Origin: Treponema sp.
Lineage (GTDB): Bacteria; Spirochaetota; Spirochaetia; Treponematales; Breznakiellaceae
DNA: 6,136 bases
Assembly: GCA_031277045.1 (NCBI GenBank)
Contig: JAISLX010000096.1
Span: 1-6,136 of the forward strand
Direction of reading: 5' to 3'
Part shown: positions 4,925-6,136 of the stretch, piece after piece
Layout of the letters: each line of letters opens with the position of its first letter
Numbering within the stretch: position 1 is the stretch's first letter
Notes under the pieces: model-generated
The model's input: only the letters and a program-made list of their open reading frames with translations
Told to the model about the DNA's origin: nothing
Databases searched by the model: none
Made by a program: the position numbers and the translations under genes

Positions 4925-5555
4925 ATGAAAAAATTTTATTTTTACCCTTATTAATATTACAAATATTTCCCCCCCAAAATTTAGATGGAAGTTATCGCGG
5001 ATGGCTAGATGTAGGAAAAACCTCAAATCCAACAATCTTCAAATTTATAGATAATAGATATGAAGTTGATATTGATTTTTATGAAGGAATACCATCAGAA
5101 TTTAACAATTTACCGAAAGATCTGTATGAGGGTATTGTAAATTATAAAGAAAATGGAACATATGAAATTATAGAAGAAAATAATATATCTTTTATAAAAT
5201 GGGATAATAGCAAAATACTAAAGCAATATGGCATTTTGTTCAGTGAAAAGATTTTGATGTTCTATGATGAAAAAATAATTGCGTTTTCCATTCAGAATAT
5301 TCTGGTAATGCCGCAAATTCTTTTCCTTTCATAGGCAATACAAAGGCATCATCAGAATTGATTGAAAATAAGATAAGGTATAGGGGTAATAATGTTATAT
5401 GGCATCCTAATAGCATAAGTGAATCTCTTCCTTGGATTGAAGCAGTAGATGGTTATGGAATAGGAGAAAGCATAATTGTTGAAATTACTAGCCACATGGA
5501 TATTACAGGTTTTATAACTCATGTTACGCAAAAGCGCCATTATCCCCCATGTTAA
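4925..5555 (+). pseudogene. Broken gene for a secreted protein with a discoidin-like / NADase-type glycan-binding-like end
   Basis: ATG at 4925 has a ribosome site (AGAGGA) but hits TAA after nine codons. One extra A in the A6 run (4928-4933) would give MKKILFLPLLILQIF, a clear signal peptide, continuing in the frame that carries SYRGWLDVGKTSNPTIFKF, PKDLYEGIVNYKENGTYEI and KQYGILFSEKILMFYDEKII. Near 5284-5287 the sense moves to a third frame; one extra T there restores FFHSEYSGNAANSFPFIGN and then WHPNSISESLPWIEAVDGYG and IGESIIVEI. The last part (PWIEAVDGYGIGE) recalls the discoidin-like NADase-type glycan-binding domain found in treponemal hypothetical proteins; this is from memory. After about 5515 the sequence belongs to the transposase remnant, so the end of the domain is missing; the stop at 5553-5555 is accidental. 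Its AT-rich composition, unlike its neighbours, suggests acquisition. The function of the first part is unknown. Confidence 0.7.
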
Positions 5556-5955
5556 ACGCAGAGAGTAATTCCAGTTTTACATACGCATATATCGCCTCAA
5601 ATACATGATTGCTTTGGGTCTCCGTATGCGCCGGTGAATTCCTGTCGATGTGTTCTGTTTTATATTCGCACAGGCGTCTCATCCGGAATTCCCATCTGAT
5701 CTATCCGGGTAAAATGACCGCCCTTTCGTTCCTGTTCACTCAGGGCCGCCAGCCGGTTCTCCTTCATCTCAAAAATACATACTTTCTTCTTCTCTTCTAT
5801 CAAATCTCAAAATCTCATGTTTTCATTCGATGTAAACCATAAATCCGCCGGTATATATCCGGATTTTACGTGTTTTTTGTATTGTCCACGTTATCATGTC
5901 CCGCATCATTTCATTTATGACGTTGTCAAATATCAGACATCCCTCCGGATTTCTG
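5524..5955 (-). pseudogene. Remnant of an IS4-type (DDE) transposase
   Basis: Read on the minus strand, three frames carry pieces in the right order. The first is NVINEMMRDMITW (about 5890-5930). The second is ADLWFTSNENMRF (about 5808-5846), followed after a TGA by KKKVCIFEMKENRLAALSE and FTRIDQMGIPDETPVRI, ending at 5660. The third is NSPAHTETQSNHVF then EAIYAYVKLELL, with TAA at 5524-5526. This order matches IS4-like transposases, where a DSWF block is followed by the Lys-Asn-Arg-Leu block and a TQSNHVF...YVKLE end. The stretch that normally separates PVR from the NSPAHT block, with the Y-R-E-K catalytic glutamate region, is gone, leaving a deletion near 5659. It cannot encode an active enzyme. 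No terminal inverted repeats or target duplication can be assigned. Identification is from remembered family sequences, strong for the middle and end blocks. Confidence 0.72.
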
Positions 5956-6061
5956 TTCACCCAAACCGGTTACGTTTCCCACGGCTCACTGTACCCACGG
6001 TTTGCCGGCCCCGGCCGCGTACCCAGGAAGTTTTCCGCAATTTGACGAAGAATCCAAGGTT
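5956..6061. other. Unassigned sequence beyond the transposase remnant
   Basis: GC content rises again here. It holds GCCGGCCCCGGC (6004-6015), a self-complementary GC block. I see no gene, no clear transposase sequence and no terminal repeat. It may be more decayed insertion-element sequence or host spacer. Confidence 0.4.
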
Positions 6062-6092
6062 GCTTTCCCAAAAACTGAAGTTTTGGGAAAGC
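6062..6092. repeat. Perfect 12-bp intergenic hairpin, similar in centre to the one at 4841
   Basis: GCTTTCCCAAAA (6062-6073) pairs perfectly with TTTTGGGAAAGC (6081-6092) around ACTGAAG. The centre, AAACTGAAGTTTT, resembles AAACTGAGATTT of the 4841 hairpin although the outer stem differs. No T run follows. Like the other, it lies just upstream of a TTGACA box. Confidence 0.55.
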
Positions 6093-6096
6093 TTCG

Positions 6097-6122
6097 AATG
6101 AAAAAATCCTGATTCTTTCATT
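6097..6122. other. AT-rich imperfect inverted repeat
   Basis: AATGAAAAAATC (6097-6108) is complementary to GATTCTTTCATT (6111-6122) at 11 of 12 positions. As RNA it would need a loop of about 6 nt, leaving roughly 9-10 bp. It could be a weak terminator or an operator next to the following -35 box. Confidence 0.35.
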
Positions 6123-6126
6123 TTAC

Positions 6127-6132
6127 TTGACA
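6127..6132 (+). promoter_or_regulatory. -35 box of a promoter running off the window
   Basis: TTGACA is a perfect -35 box 4 nt before the window edge, after two hairpins and no gene. The -10 box, if present, lies outside, so this is half of the evidence needed. Confidence 0.35.
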
Positions 6133-6136
6133 ATAT

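Noticed and set aside
5609..6101. Two plus-strand open frames of 77 and 94 codons
   Set aside because: They are antisense to the transposase remnant, lack ribosome sites and have no recognisable motif.

Overview
The window looks like a piece of a spirochaete chromosome, probably a Treponema-like or termite-gut type. The S21 sequence, the spirochaetal-style lipobox and the resemblance of the orphan genes to treponemal hypothetical proteins suggest this. The assignment is inference from family resemblance, not a search. Positions 1 to about 4,700 are GC-rich and use G/C-ending codons. Positions about 4,875 to 5,520 are strikingly AT-rich, which marks a different origin.

Layout. (1) 2-199: the probable C-terminal end of an unrecognised gene. 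(2) 202-3014: a two-gene unit, with an RdgB/HAM1 house-cleaning nucleotide pyrophosphatase overlapping by 13 nt a UvrD/PcrA/Rep DNA helicase. One gene limits damaged purines entering DNA and the other unwinds DNA during repair and replication. (3) 3015-3476: rpsU (ribosomal protein S21) with its own sigma-70-type promoter, a leader of about 205 nt and an extended Shine-Dalgarno sequence before a TTG start. (4) 3657-4652: a lipoprotein with a phosphodiester glycosidase (NAGPA-type) domain. (5) 4653-4924: a gene-free stretch dense in structure, with an extended -10 promoter, a bulged hairpin, a perfect 17-bp terminator-like hairpin (together a candidate small RNA of about 105 nt), another perfect 12-bp hairpin and a TTGACA promoter. 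(6) 4925-5555: a broken AT-rich gene for a secreted protein, readable only by crossing two frameshifts. Its last part resembles a discoidin-like or NADase-type glycan-binding domain. (7) 5524-about 5955, minus strand: a decayed IS4-type transposase that appears to have removed the 3' end of gene 6. (8) 6062-6136: a hairpin resembling the one at 4841, a second imperfect hairpin, and a -35 box for a gene beyond the window.

Two themes run across the window. First, three reading-frame breaks (near 3613, 4928 and 5284) are each repaired by adding one base to a homopolymer. Two of these lie just after the start of genes for exported proteins. The cause may be homopolymer under-calling, pseudogene decay or slippage-based switching. 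Second, a hairpin motif (GTTGTTCAGAAA) recurs in the intergenic spaces. No rRNA, tRNA or CRISPR array was seen.
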